Part shown: positions 8,508 through 17,473 of the stretch, one piece after another
Position numbering within the stretch: the first letter of the stretch is position 1
Layout of the letters: the number at the start of each line of letters is the position of its first letter
Origin: Methanosphaera stadtmanae
GTDB taxonomy: Archaea > Methanobacteriota > Methanobacteria > Methanobacteriales > Methanobacteriaceae
Direction of reading: 5' to 3'
Assembly (NCBI GenBank): GCA_015062825.1
Contig: SUTR01000021.1
Span: 1-39,272, forward strand
DNA length: 39,272 nucleotides
Notes under the pieces: generated by a model
Databases searched by the model: none
What the model saw: the letters and a program-made list of their open reading frames with translations, nothing else
Told to the model about the DNA's origin: nothing
Made by a program: the position numbers and the translations under genes

Positions 8508-8963
8508 ATGAAAATATCGTTAACTAAAGGAAAATCTGAAGGACCTACTAAATTAAATGCATTTGACAATGCATTGCTTGATGCAGATATAGGAAATGTA
8601 AATTTAATACCAGTATCCAGTATGCTGCCACCAGATGCACAGGAAATACCACTGCCAAAACTAGAACCGGGGGAGATGACAAACTGTGTACTTTCACATC
8701 AATACTCTGATGTGCCTGGAGATACAATATCTGCAGTAATTGCATATGCACAGGCTGAAGAAATGGGTTGTGTAATAGAAACAAAAGGAATAAATAAGAC
8801 AAAACAAGAATTAACTGATGAAGCTAAATTCATGGCAGAATACATGATTGAAAAAAGACAACTGGAAATAATAAATTATAAACAAATAATACAAACACAC
8901 ACAGTGGAAGAAAAGGCAAGTGTGGTTGCAGCATTAATTTATCATAATCCAAGAAGGCACTAA
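8508..8963 (+). CDS. pdaD: Pyruvoyl-dependent arginine decarboxylase
   Basis: This 151-residue proenzyme decarboxylates arginine to agmatine, the first step of archaeal polyamine synthesis. The serine pair in NLIPVSSMLPP (Ser37-Ser38) is the expected self-cleavage site. It releases a beta chain and an alpha chain that begins with the pyruvoyl group. The rest, including DVPGDTISAVIAYAQAEEMG and the C-terminal EEKASVVAALIYHNPRR, follows the family closely. The frame is open upstream to 8331, but those 59 codons encode a hydrophobic stretch unlike the family. ATG 8508, with GGAG at 8492-8495, gives the usual length. It is a single gene facing hisC convergently. Confidence 0.94.
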   Translation: MKISLTKGKSEGPTKLNAFDNALLDADIGNVNLIPVSSMLPPDAQEIPLPKLEPGEMTNCVLSHQYSDVPGDTISAVIAYAQAEEMGCVIETKGINKTKQELTDEAKFMAEYMIEKRQLEIINYKQIIQTHTVEEKASVVAALIYHNPRRH

Positions 8964-9026
8964 AAAAATGTTAAAAAGGGGTTTAATGTATGTTTCATTT
9001 TCTTCTTTACATTTTTCATAGTTGAT

Positions 9027-10127
9027 TTATTCTACTAATTCTTTAAGGACTTCTATGAAACGTTCATTTTTAGGATGGGTTTCTATACTGATACGTATGT
9101 AATATTCATCTAATCCCTGGAAACTTGTACAGTCACGTACAATAATACCTTTTTCCAGTAGTTTGGTTGCAAGTTGTGGTGCATTGTATCCACTTTCATG
9201 CAAGTCAATCAATAAATAATTTGATTTTGATTTATAGATGGTTAAGTTTTCTATAGCATTTACACTTTCATATAAGTATTCACGTTCAGCTATACCTTTC
9301 CTTGTTGACTCTTCTATATATTCCTTATCAGAGAGGGTTGCAATAACTGCCTTTTGACTAGGAACTGTTACACTAAATACTGGTTTTATACGTGACATTT
9401 TCTCAACAATTTCAGGACTTGTAATTCCATATCCTATACGTAGTCCTGCAAGACCCAATACCTTGGAGAATGTTCTTATAATAAATACATTATCATACTT
9501 CTCAAGTAAGTTGATGTTATTTACTTCTGCAAATTCCCAGTATGCCTCATCAACCACTATTAAAGCATCAGTTGCTTCTATAATCTTTATAATATCCTCC
9601 TGTGGTATAAGTCCTCCTGTAGGATTATTTGGTGTACAAAGGAATATAGCTTTGGTCTTGTCAGTTATTTTCTCTAGCACGCTGTCAACATCTAACTTGT
9701 TTTCTTCAACATCCCATCTGGCATAGACTACTTCTGCATTGTGCTGCTTAAATACATATTCATAATAGGTATATGTTGGAGGATGAACAATTATCTCATC
9801 GCCGGGATCGATTAACGCTTTTGCAAGTACGTCAAAGATTTCATCAGCTCCATCTCCACCAACTATAATCTGTTCTTTATCTACACCAGCATAATCTGCA
9901 ATGGCCTCTTTCAGGTATTCATGATTGCTTTCAGGATAACGATTAATCTCATCAATACTGTCAATTATTGCCTGTTTGGCTTTGGGACTTGCTCCCCATG
10001 GATTTTCATTAGAACCTAACTTAATTATGTCCTCTTGCTTTATGCCATATTTTTCCATGATTTCCTTCTTTGAACGGCCAGGTACATAAGTATTATATTC
10101 TTCTAGTATTGCTCTTGTTTTAACCAT
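9027..10127 (-). CDS. hisC: Histidinol-phosphate aminotransferase
   Basis: This 366-residue fold-type I PLP aminotransferase catalyses the transamination of imidazole-acetol phosphate in histidine synthesis. Visible motifs are GSNENPWG at about 38-45, NNPTG at 167-171, the PLP-binding DEAY at 193-196 with its Asp, and the Schiff-base Lys222 in RTFSKVLGLAGLRIGYG. The length is typical. It lies 52 nt downstream of a gamma-carbonic-anhydrase-like gene on the same strand, and its ATG is at 10127. Threonine-phosphate decarboxylase or another HisC-like aminotransferase is possible, but the NEN and ARW-type features fit HisC. Confidence 0.9.
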   Translation of the reverse strand: MVKTRAILEEYNTYVPGRSKKEIMEKYGIKQEDIIKLGSNENPWGASPKAKQAIIDSIDEINRYPESNHEYLKEAIADYAGVDKEQIIVGGDGADEIFDVLAKALIDPGDEIIVHPPTYTYYEYVFKQHNAEVVYARWDVEENKLDVDSVLEKITDKTKAIFLCTPNNPTGGLIPQEDIIKIIEATDALIVVDEAYWEFAEVNNINLLEKYDNVFIIRTFSKVLGLAGLRIGYGITSPEIVEKMSRIKPVFSVTVPSQKAVIATLSDKEYIEESTRKGIAEREYLYESVNAIENLTIYKSKSNYLLIDLHESGYNAPQLATKLLEKGIIVRDCTSFQGLDEYYIRISIETHPKNERFIEVLKELVE

Positions 10128-10179
10128 AATAATCTTCTCATCAAATAATCTCTTCTCTTATAATATATTATGTATGTTC

Positions 10180-10644
10180 TTACTTTTTAAAGGCTAGCTT
10201 AATATATTCATCTGCATTTTCTTTTATACCTTTTAACTGTTCTTCAGTTAATTGTTTAACTGCCTTTGCAGGACTACCTATTATAAGTGAACCTTCAGGA
10301 AATTCTTTATTCTCTGTTATCAATGCACCTGCACCTACAAGACAGTTTTTATTAATCTTTGCACCATTAAGGATTATTGCACCCATACCTACTAATACAT
10401 CATCGTCTATGGTACATCCATGTATGATTGCACCATGGCCTATCGATACATTTTTTCCAATTTTCACAGGATAACCTTCAGTTACATGTATTACACAATT
10501 GTCCTGTACATTTGAATTATCATCAATTTCTACCGGTTCATGGTCTGCTCTTATAACGGCGTTATACCATACTGATACATTTTTTCCTAATGTTACATCT
10601 CCAATAATCTTTGCTCCATCATATATCTTTGCATCATTTTCCAT
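10180..10644 (-). CDS. Gamma-carbonic-anhydrase-like hexapeptide-repeat protein
   Basis: This 154-residue left-handed beta-helix protein is made of hexapeptide repeats, such as IYDGAKIIGDVTLGKNVSVW near the N-terminus and IGHGAIIHGCTIDDDVLVGM in the middle. Three metal-binding histidines are in place at residues 53, 70 and 75, with the spacing of YrdA/PaaY-type trimeric proteins, and R32-x-D34 is conserved. The acidic loop carrying the proton-shuttle Glu of Methanosarcina Cam is absent, so carbonic anhydrase activity is plausible but not shown. The ATG at 10644 is preceded by GAGGT about 10 nt upstream. It may be cotranscribed with hisC. Confidence 0.88.
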   Translation of the reverse strand: MENDAKIYDGAKIIGDVTLGKNVSVWYNAVIRADHEPVEIDDNSNVQDNCVIHVTEGYPVKIGKNVSIGHGAIIHGCTIDDDVLVGMGAIILNGAKINKNCLVGAGALITENKEFPEGSLIIGSPAKAVKQLTEEQLKGIKENADEYIKLAFKK

Positions 10645-10830
10645 TAATAAAACCTCGTTCTTTTTCTTATTTTAAAATTTATTTTATTTTTTCTCTAATT
10701 TACGGTAATTTATATTGTATTTTTTATAATAAATAAATGTATTGCTATATTTTACTTTAATCTAAGTAGATTTCCATAATCATTTTTGATTCATATTCTT
10801 AATTTGAAAAAAATTTATTAATATTTTAGG

Positions 10831-10840
10831 ATATATATTA
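10831..10840 (+). promoter_or_regulatory. Putative TATA box for the radical-SAM activase operon
   Basis: The box ATATATATTA lies about 45 nt before the ATG at 10883 in a region with no coding potential. Given the usual 25-nt spacing, transcription would start near 10861. Confidence 0.35.
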
Positions 10841-10882
10841 CTTTACTATTAATTAGGTAATTTTTTAGTTAGAGATTATATT

Positions 10883-11599
10883 ATGAATATTCAACCAACT
10901 TACTCCTCATTAGACTATCCTGGCAAAATGGCATTAGTATTATTTATTCCTGGATGTGACCTTAGATGCAAATATTGTCACAATCCCGAACTTATAAAGA
11001 ATACAAAGCTCTCCAAGTGGGATGTAGATGAAATACTAGATGAAGTAGATGCAAACATTGACTTTATAGATGCAATTGTTATAAGTGGAGGAGAACCATT
11101 ACTACATGTTGATATTGTAAAGGAATTTATTAAAAAGGCAAAGCAACATGGACTGCTCATAAAATTAGATACGAATGGGTTGCATCCTGATGCCGTTAAA
11201 CAAGTAATAAGTGACATTGATTATGTAGCCATGGATATAAAAGCACCTCTTGATGAATATTATAAGATAAGCGCAGTATATCCTAAGAACACTAAAGAAC
11301 AAATATTAGAAAGTATTAATATAATCAAACAAAACAACGTATTTCTTGAATGTCGTACAACATTTGTACCGGGATTACTTGAAGAAGAAGACATAATAGA
11401 ATTAACCAAGCAAATAAATCCGGACATGTATACATTACAACAATTTAGAAACAGAGTAACATTTGATGCTTCTCTTGCAACATTTACCGAACCAAACCCT
11501 GAGGATTTACTTGAAATAATAAAGAAATTGGATTATCATATACCAGAAATACATCTTAAATCAAATCAATTTGGAAATCAAACAATACGAAAACAATAA
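10883..11599 (+). CDS. nrdG: Radical-SAM activating enzyme, anaerobic ribonucleotide reductase activase type
   Basis: This 238-residue radical-SAM protein has the iron-sulfur motif C-x3-C-x2-C at Cys25, Cys29 and Cys32 (GCDLRCKYCHNPEL), followed by ISGGEPLLH, which binds S-adenosylmethionine. Its short form and SLDYPGKMALVLFIPGC start fit the NrdG2-type activases. These generate the glycyl radical on the anaerobic class III ribonucleoside-triphosphate reductase. The reductase itself is not in the window, so activation of another glycyl-radical enzyme cannot be excluded. It is the first gene of a plus-strand pair with an ASCH-TPR protein 39 nt downstream. Confidence 0.82.
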   Translation: MNIQPTYSSLDYPGKMALVLFIPGCDLRCKYCHNPELIKNTKLSKWDVDEILDEVDANIDFIDAIVISGGEPLLHVDIVKEFIKKAKQHGLLIKLDTNGLHPDAVKQVISDIDYVAMDIKAPLDEYYKISAVYPKNTKEQILESINIIKQNNVFLECRTTFVPGLLEEEDIIELTKQINPDMYTLQQFRNRVTFDASLATFTEPNPEDLLEIIKKLDYHIPEIHLKSNQFGNQTIRKQ

Positions 11600-11638
11600 A
11601 ACATATTTTTATATTTAATAGATGAGAGTCGAAATAAA

Positions 11639-12775
11639 ATGCCAATATTACTACTAAAAAATAAGGATATTGATTTAATCACAGGCAAGCGCAACACCAC
11701 AATACGTCGTCTGTGGAAAACACCCCTCTATATGGGTGACAGATTATACTGTTACTGGAATATCCTATCAAAGGAACGTGAAAAACTCTTTGAAGCAGAA
11801 GTAACACGTGTAAAGATAATCACATTTAAAGAAGTCACTCATGATATTGACATAGCTCATGAACTTGGATTTAAAAGTCTAAGACAACTGGAAGAGGATC
11901 TTAGAAAATCATATCCAAACAATACTGAAGATGATGATGAATTCCAGGTATTCACATTTAAAAAATTACCCGTGGATCAATGGGAAGGCTCTGCAATAAA
12001 CCAGAAAAAGATGATAATAAGAAAGGCAGATGTACTATTTGAATTGGGAAAATATGAACAATCATCAGTATGCTATAAAGCCGCATTGGAATATGATGAT
12101 AATGATGCATATCTCTTAAATAAGATAGGTGACAACCTTACAAGACTTGGACAATTTGGGGATGCTATAAAACATTATAAAAAAGCCATAAAAATAGAAC
12201 CAAACAATGAATATCTTCATAATAACATGGCAATAGCATATATCTATATGAATGACTATGAAAAGGCATTGGATGCAAATACTCAGGCATTGAAGATTAA
12301 CTCACAAAATACGACAGTACTCTACTGGAGAGGATTAATCTATGAAATGCTCAACGACTTTGAAAGAGCACTTAAATTCTTTGACTATGTACTAAGAATA
12401 GATGATAAAAATCCAGAAGTATGGAATGAAAGGGCAACAATACTTAATATGATGGGAAAAAGTGAAGAAGCATTACTCTCCTATGACAAGTCAATAGAAT
12501 TATGTCTTGAAAACAGCCTTGATGATGCTGCAATGTGGGCAAGTAAGGCAAATACATTGCTGGGACTTCAAAGATATGAAGAAGCAATAGAATGCTATGA
12601 CAATGCACTTAAAACAGATAAGCATAATCCAATAATTCTAAACAATAAGGGAGTAGCATATATGGAGCTTGACAAGTTTGAAGAAGCAATAGACTGCTTT
12701 ACAAAGGTTCTTGTCATGTATCCTGACAATCCTGATGCACAGGTACTGCAGGAAGTATGTCTTGACAATCTATAA
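11639..12775 (+). CDS. ASCH (PUA-like) domain fused to seven TPR repeats
   Basis: Residues 1 to about 112 look like an ASCH/PUA-type fold. They contain PILLLKNKDIDLITGKRNTT, then KTPLYMGDRLYCYW and a FEAEVTRVKIITFKEV strand pair, as in RNA-binding ASCH proteins. From about 125 to the end there are seven tetratricopeptide repeats of 34 residues, for example LLNKIGDNLTRLGQFGDAIK and ILNNKGVAYMELDKFEEAID. TPRs bind protein partners, and ASCH domains bind nucleic acid or modified nucleosides, so the fusion suggests an adaptor that brings a protein to RNA. No enzyme motif is seen in the TPR part. It follows the radical-SAM gene by 39 nt with little Shine-Dalgarno. The ASCH call rests on pattern similarity. 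Confidence 0.72.
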   Translation: MPILLLKNKDIDLITGKRNTTIRRLWKTPLYMGDRLYCYWNILSKEREKLFEAEVTRVKIITFKEVTHDIDIAHELGFKSLRQLEEDLRKSYPNNTEDDDEFQVFTFKKLPVDQWEGSAINQKKMIIRKADVLFELGKYEQSSVCYKAALEYDDNDAYLLNKIGDNLTRLGQFGDAIKHYKKAIKIEPNNEYLHNNMAIAYIYMNDYEKALDANTQALKINSQNTTVLYWRGLIYEMLNDFERALKFFDYVLRIDDKNPEVWNERATILNMMGKSEEALLSYDKSIELCLENSLDDAAMWASKANTLLGLQRYEEAIECYDNALKTDKHNPIILNNKGVAYMELDKFEEAIDCFTKVLVMYPDNPDAQVLQEVCLDNL

Positions 12776-12837
12776 CCTTTAATAATTGCTTCTTCTAAAA
12801 ATTTCAACTCTTACAATTTCATCAACTTCTATTTTTT

Positions 12838-13926
12838 CTACTTTTTTACAAGCTTTAACACTACAATCTCTGAATTTGTACCCCAGCGCATAGGAATATC
12901 CATAGAGCCTACACCTGTAGTTACATGAAGATAATGGTTTTTCATATCATTTATTCTTTCTTTAAACAAGCCCATATTATGTCCTTCATACATATATTTG
13001 CCAAAGAAAAGTACAGGATAAAACTGTCCACCATGGGTATGACCTGACAGTTGAATATCAAATCCTATATCGGACAATTTTTTCCATCCATTAGGTATAT
13101 GATAATTTACAATGTTGATTTTGTCCTCTTGTATAACATCCCGTAGCTGAGCCTCTGTTGGCATAGGTATATCACCAAAGCTAAAGCTTAATCCATAAAT
13201 ATTCAGATTCTTGTATGTTGTAACATTATTTTCAAGCACTATTATACCAGCATTTCTACAAGCCTTATGAACACTTTCAAGACCAGGATAATAATCATGA
13301 TTTCCGGAAGTGAATATAATTGGAATATCAACATTCTTCAACGCAATGAAATCATCTTCTTCAACAATACAAGAACCATCAGCCAAATCACCAGATATAA
13401 TCACTAAATCACAATCATCATCTATTGAATTTATCTTATCTTTGATATCATCAATTATCTGTCTGTGTCTAATGGATCCAAAATGAACATCTGATAGATG
13501 AACAATATTATACTCTTCATCCAAATTATCAAATTCCAATATCTTCTCCTTAACTACTATTCTATGAGCATTATAATATGCATAGATACCAATAATCATA
13601 ATCATCGCTAGAAGCATAATTATGACTGTTCTTGGTAATGTAATGAACAATCCTGCAATATTAACTATTAGCAGATAGATAAACAACATTACCAAAAACC
13701 ATTCCCATATACCAAATATGTTGGCAACAAAGCGGGTAAGCTTTCTTGATTTTGTCTTCTCAAAAAGCATAGGGACAATCTGCATACATCCAAGTATCAA
13801 TACAATAATAACAGTATATAAATCATCTAATCCTCCATACAACAAAAATAGATATTTGAGAACAAAAAATTCAAATATCATATAAAGTGGAGTTGAAAAT
13901 AATACACGTCTTGTTCTAAAGTCCAT
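12838..13926 (-). CDS. Membrane-anchored metallophosphoesterase (YkuE/YaeI type)
   Basis: The protein has 362 residues. Four hydrophobic helices lie at about residues 10-30, 35-55, 70-95 and 100-120, followed by a calcineurin-like phosphoesterase domain. All metal-binding motifs are present: D146-x-H148 in LSDVHFG, GD at 179-180, GNHD at 208-211, and GHTHGGQ near the C-terminus. The bacterial relatives YaeI and YkuE hydrolyse phosphodiester bonds at the membrane. Here the substrate is unknown, perhaps a lipid or envelope intermediate. It lies 59 nt downstream of a UPF0280 gene on the same strand and ends facing the ASCH-TPR gene. Confidence 0.88.
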   Translation of the reverse strand: MDFRTRRVLFSTPLYMIFEFFVLKYLFLLYGGLDDLYTVIIVLILGCMQIVPMLFEKTKSRKLTRFVANIFGIWEWFLVMLFIYLLIVNIAGLFITLPRTVIIMLLAMIMIIGIYAYYNAHRIVVKEKILEFDNLDEEYNIVHLSDVHFGSIRHRQIIDDIKDKINSIDDDCDLVIISGDLADGSCIVEEDDFIALKNVDIPIIFTSGNHDYYPGLESVHKACRNAGIIVLENNVTTYKNLNIYGLSFSFGDIPMPTEAQLRDVIQEDKINIVNYHIPNGWKKLSDIGFDIQLSGHTHGGQFYPVLFFGKYMYEGHNMGLFKERINDMKNHYLHVTTGVGSMDIPMRWGTNSEIVVLKLVKK

Positions 13927-13985
13927 AGTTTCATCTTCACAGGTTTTTCTAAATTAATTTTGTATATTTTTTTTCTTATTTTCAG

Positions 13986-14684
13986 TTAATATGATTCAAT
14001 ATTAACCAGTTTAGGCATTCGTCCAATCTTTGCAATCATATCATTCTTAATTATAATCGTACAGTCATAATACTCTTTGAAGACCTCTGCATATTCAAGT
14101 GCATTATTTACTATTGTTTCATCATCCTCACCATTTGCCTTATTTGCAATGCTGGTTGCAAGAGCATCAGATATGCTGGCTTCACTAGACAATACTATGC
14201 ATGCATCACAAACTCCAAAACTCTTTGATGGACCAAAAGTGCCACTGGATGTACATATGCCATAGCCATTCTTTTTCTTTCCAATTTTAAGTCCCATCTT
14301 CTCAGACAGACTACTTTCACCCGCATATATGCTGATGATACAATCCTTATTGGTCTTCATGGAGATGTCTCCCCCGTTTTCAATTATGGTATACTTTGTA
14401 TCATAGTTACACAGATACTCCATGCAAACCTGACTAATGCTACCTGCTACACTACTCATGGGACCTGTATTTGATATTTTCCCTGCATGAGTCATTAGAT
14501 ATAAGATGCGATTGGAATTTATCAAATCAACTGGTTCAAATCCATTGAACTTCTTATCTCTATTAATTTCCTCTTGAATAATCATTCTCTGTTTCTTAAT
14601 GTATGGCTTCAAATCCACATTTCTAATATCAGTTGTTAGGTGTATATGACTTGAATCTATACTAATTTCCTCTTTTTTATACAT
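13986..14684 (-). CDS. UPF0280 family protein, ApbE-like
   Basis: This 232-residue protein belongs to the uncharacterised archaeal UPF0280 family. The visible signature is MSSVAGSISQ, then ENGGDI, then TSSGTFGPSKSFG, and a C-terminal ASISDALATSIANK segment. This pattern resembles the flavin transferase ApbE (ENGGD and the SD-A-x-AT region), so a flavin- or nucleotide-related role is possible but unproven. ATG 14684 is chosen. A divergent 480-nt region lies upstream. It is probably cotranscribed with the downstream metallophosphoesterase. Confidence 0.85.
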   Translation of the reverse strand: MYKKEEISIDSSHIHLTTDIRNVDLKPYIKKQRMIIQEEINRDKKFNGFEPVDLINSNRILYLMTHAGKISNTGPMSSVAGSISQVCMEYLCNYDTKYTIIENGGDISMKTNKDCIISIYAGESSLSEKMGLKIGKKKNGYGICTSSGTFGPSKSFGVCDACIVLSSEASISDALATSIANKANGEDDETIVNNALEYAEVFKEYYDCTIIIKNDMIAKIGRMPKLVNIESY

Positions 14685-15168
14685 TATTAAGACACTCTAT
14701 TTTGTTGGTATTTGTGTTAAAGGACTGTGCTTTCAATAGTAATTGCATATAAATTTGGCTAATATGAACATTGATTCATATGCTTGAAGGAACTTGTAAT
14801 AATATATTGTTCTTTTAAGTTTGCCATCTTATTTTTTCTTTAATTATTTATGCAGTATTCTTTTATATTATAGTTTATCATAATCATTTATATTTAAATT
14901 ACTATCATTTGAATCAAATATTTGTATTTTCTAAGAACAGACAGGATATATATTATATTTCCTGAATAATTGACTGTAGGTATGATATAATATTGAACAT
15001 AATCCTTCATTACAGTATATTCTTAAGATATGAAAATCTAAGGCGATAGGTTTAAATAGTTTTAAGCTATTATACAACTTAGCTAAAAATATATATTTAA
15101 ATAACTTATATTATTTTAGAAGAACAAATATATAATACATATATAAAATAATGGAGGGAGTATTTATT
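14685..15168. promoter_or_regulatory. Divergent intergenic region with two dyads
   Basis: This 484-nt AT-rich region separates the UPF0280 gene (minus) from the PH-domain gene (plus). It holds a perfect 7-bp inverted repeat, ATATGAA - 6 nt - TTCATAT (14762-14781), and a 23-bp imperfect palindrome with CAGGA and TCCTG ends (14942-14964). A TATA-like AAATATATATTTAAATA lies near 15086-15102. No gene or known RNA was recognised. The dyads may be regulator sites. Confidence 0.4.
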
Positions 15169-16284
15169 ATGATGCCAAAACCAAAATCAGTTAAATCCAA
15201 CATTCAAAACAATCAAAGACACAATAATCATTCTTCAGAGCAAGTATTATTTGAATCACAACCAAATATGATTCTATATTCGGATAACTTCATATTTAAA
15301 ATCATAGTATTGTTCTTTTTGGTATTCATGTTCAATCCAGTACTGGCATTGATTTTTCACTTTCAGGGACGTTTAAGAAGTTTCTATAATATTGACATTG
15401 CTAACTTGACATTTATTGCAGAATTGGTATTGATCTTCTGTATATTAATAGTAATAGTTAAATTAGCATTGGATGTGCTTGACTGGAACAATACCCGATA
15501 TACTTTAACTCAAAAGCGTATTGTAATAAAAAGAGGGCTTTTAAATAAGGAAACAGTTACCATGCCTTATTCTAAAGTTCAGGATATTGATATTAGTCAG
15601 TCATTTATTGGTAGAATTGTAGGGGTTGGAGACATTGTCATCTATGGTGGTCATGATAATTCAGAGACAATACTTGATGCTGTGCCTAATCCTAGTAAAG
15701 TTGAAGAAATTATATTAGAACAGATAGATAACTATCAAGGTAGTTTAAATCAATATCAACAGGGGTATCTTCCTCCAAATCAACAAGGATACTATCCGCC
15801 AAATCAAGCTGGTGGATACCAGGGAAATTACTATAATCAGAACAATTACATTAAAGACAATAATTATAATCCTAATTACGTACAAGATGATAATTATAGA
15901 CAAAACAATTATAACAACAATCCTCCAAGAAACAACAACAGAAACAATAATTTCGATTACGGACAGAACAATTCCAACTACCAACAGAACAATAATTATC
16001 AACAAGACAATAACTACACTCAAGAAGAGGATTATACAAATAATTACAGACAAAATAAACCTAAAAACAAGGATTATAAAGGAAATTCAAATAATTACAG
16101 ACGGGATAATTATCAAAACAACCCTAAGAATAATAAATCCAATGCACATTACTATCAAAACAATGAAGATAACTCCATTAAGAATAGGGATTATACAAGA
16201 GTAAGTGAAATAGAATATAATAATAGTAAACTCGATAAAGATGAGTTAATATCAAGAAACAATCGAAAATTTAAAAAATCATAA
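15169..16284 (+). CDS. Membrane PH-domain (bPH2, YdbT-like) protein with long Asn-rich disordered tail
   Basis: The protein has 371 residues. Two transmembrane helices (about 44-65 and 83-105) precede a bacterial-PH type domain, with TLTQKRIVIKRGLLNKETVT and VGVGDIVIYGG typical of YdbS/YdbT proteins. From about residue 185 to the end the chain is low in complexity. It is rich in Asn, Tyr, Gln and Asp, with repeats like YQQNNNYQQDNNY, and shifts to a Lys/Asn mix at the end. This tail looks disordered and prion-like. ATG 15169 is chosen over the upstream ATG 15151, because the latter overlaps the Shine-Dalgarno GGAGGGAG at 15153-15160. It begins a plus-strand run of five genes. Its role is unknown. 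Confidence 0.8.
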   Translation: MMPKPKSVKSNIQNNQRHNNHSSEQVLFESQPNMILYSDNFIFKIIVLFFLVFMFNPVLALIFHFQGRLRSFYNIDIANLTFIAELVLIFCILIVIVKLALDVLDWNNTRYTLTQKRIVIKRGLLNKETVTMPYSKVQDIDISQSFIGRIVGVGDIVIYGGHDNSETILDAVPNPSKVEEIILEQIDNYQGSLNQYQQGYLPPNQQGYYPPNQAGGYQGNYYNQNNYIKDNNYNPNYVQDDNYRQNNYNNNPPRNNNRNNNFDYGQNNSNYQQNNNYQQDNNYTQEEDYTNNYRQNKPKNKDYKGNSNNYRRDNYQNNPKNNKSNAHYYQNNEDNSIKNRDYTRVSEIEYNNSKLDKDELISRNNRKFKKS

Positions 16285-16312
16285 TATTTAAAGGACTAAC
16301 AGGTGGATTTAA

Positions 16313-17473
16313 TTGACAGATTATGATATAATAGTAGTTGGAGCAGGCCCTATTGGATCAACATATGCATATCATATGGCAAAAATGGGGTATAAAGTAG
16401 CAATATATGATCTAAGGGGAAGAATAGGTGAACCACTACAATGTGCAGGGCTTGTATCTACAAATATAAATGATGTATGCACAATACCTGAAGAGATAAT
16501 ATTCAATAAGGTAAAGGGTGCACACCTTATCTCATCAGATAATACATGTATCACAGTAGAAAAAGATAAAGAAGCAGCATATGTTCTTGACAGAGTATAC
16601 TATGATAAATACCTATTCCAAAAGGCCGTGGATGAAGGAGTAGAAGCACATCTTAATACAAGGGTGCTGGATGTAGACATAGAAAACAACACAGTAAAAA
16701 CAGTGGATTCAACAGTATCTGCTAAGTTAATTGCAGTTGCATGTGGACCAACATCTTCAACATCACGGAAGATAAATCCTAACTTGGATGATGAATACTT
16801 TTTGGCAATACAATATACAGTACAATCGGATAAGGTAGATACAGATTATGTGTCACTTGAGGTACATGAACAAATACTGCCTGGATTCCTATGGAAAATA
16901 CCTGTTAGTCCAACAATTCAAAGGATAGGATTATTCACAAATCTTTCATATCAACAGGCAAGTACAATACTTAACAATTCATTAAAATCCACAGATACAG
17001 TTATAGAAAGACATTCTGGTTCAATACCAAAATACAATAAGGATAAAAAGATAGTTAAAAACAATACAATATTAATAGGTGACTGTGCAAGTCAAATAAA
17101 ACCTACAACTGGTGGTGGGTTAATCACAGGTTTAACAATGGCAAAACTTGCAAGTACAAAATCAGACCTGGCACTTAAAGAAAATGATAACAAATACCTC
17201 TTGGAATATGAAAAGGAATATCATAAAAAATATAATAATGAATTTAAAGCTCAGCAAAATGTGCAAAAAATAATGACAGACTGTACAGCGGATGATTTTA
17301 ACTACATGTTCAAACAATTAAAGGAAAATCAAGTAGATAAGATGATATCAGAATATGGGGATATGGACACTCAAACACCATTATTAAAACAACTTGTAAA
17401 AACAGGAGTAATATTTAAACTAATACCAAAAATAGGCGTAAGGAGATTGAAGAACATATGGAAATCACTATAA
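16313..17473 (+). CDS. FAD-dependent geranylgeranyl reductase family protein
   Basis: This 386-residue flavoprotein begins with the dinucleotide-binding DIIVVGAGPIGSTYA motif. It has the family motif EPLQCAGLVS and the second FAD motif GDCASQIKPTTGGGL. Archaeal members saturate the double bonds of geranylgeranyl chains in membrane ether lipids (digeranylgeranylglycerophospholipid reductase). The start is a TTG at 16313, supported by AGGTGG at 16301-16306 with 6 nt spacing. No in-frame ATG precedes the conserved FAD motif. The gene overlaps the next by 16 nt. Methanogens carry several paralogues, so the exact substrate is unsure. Confidence 0.85.
   Translation: MTDYDIIVVGAGPIGSTYAYHMAKMGYKVAIYDLRGRIGEPLQCAGLVSTNINDVCTIPEEIIFNKVKGAHLISSDNTCITVEKDKEAAYVLDRVYYDKYLFQKAVDEGVEAHLNTRVLDVDIENNTVKTVDSTVSAKLIAVACGPTSSTSRKINPNLDDEYFLAIQYTVQSDKVDTDYVSLEVHEQILPGFLWKIPVSPTIQRIGLFTNLSYQQASTILNNSLKSTDTVIERHSGSIPKYNKDKKIVKNNTILIGDCASQIKPTTGGGLITGLTMAKLASTKSDLALKENDNKYLLEYEKEYHKKYNNEFKAQQNVQKIMTDCTADDFNYMFKQLKENQVDKMISEYGDMDTQTPLLKQLVKTGVIFKLIPKIGVRRLKNIWKSL

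Noticed and set aside
15745-16204. Open frames opposite and beside the Asn-rich tail
   Set aside because: They are Ile/Val- or Thr/Ile-rich shadows of the low-complexity AAC/AAT repeats and carry no independent signal.
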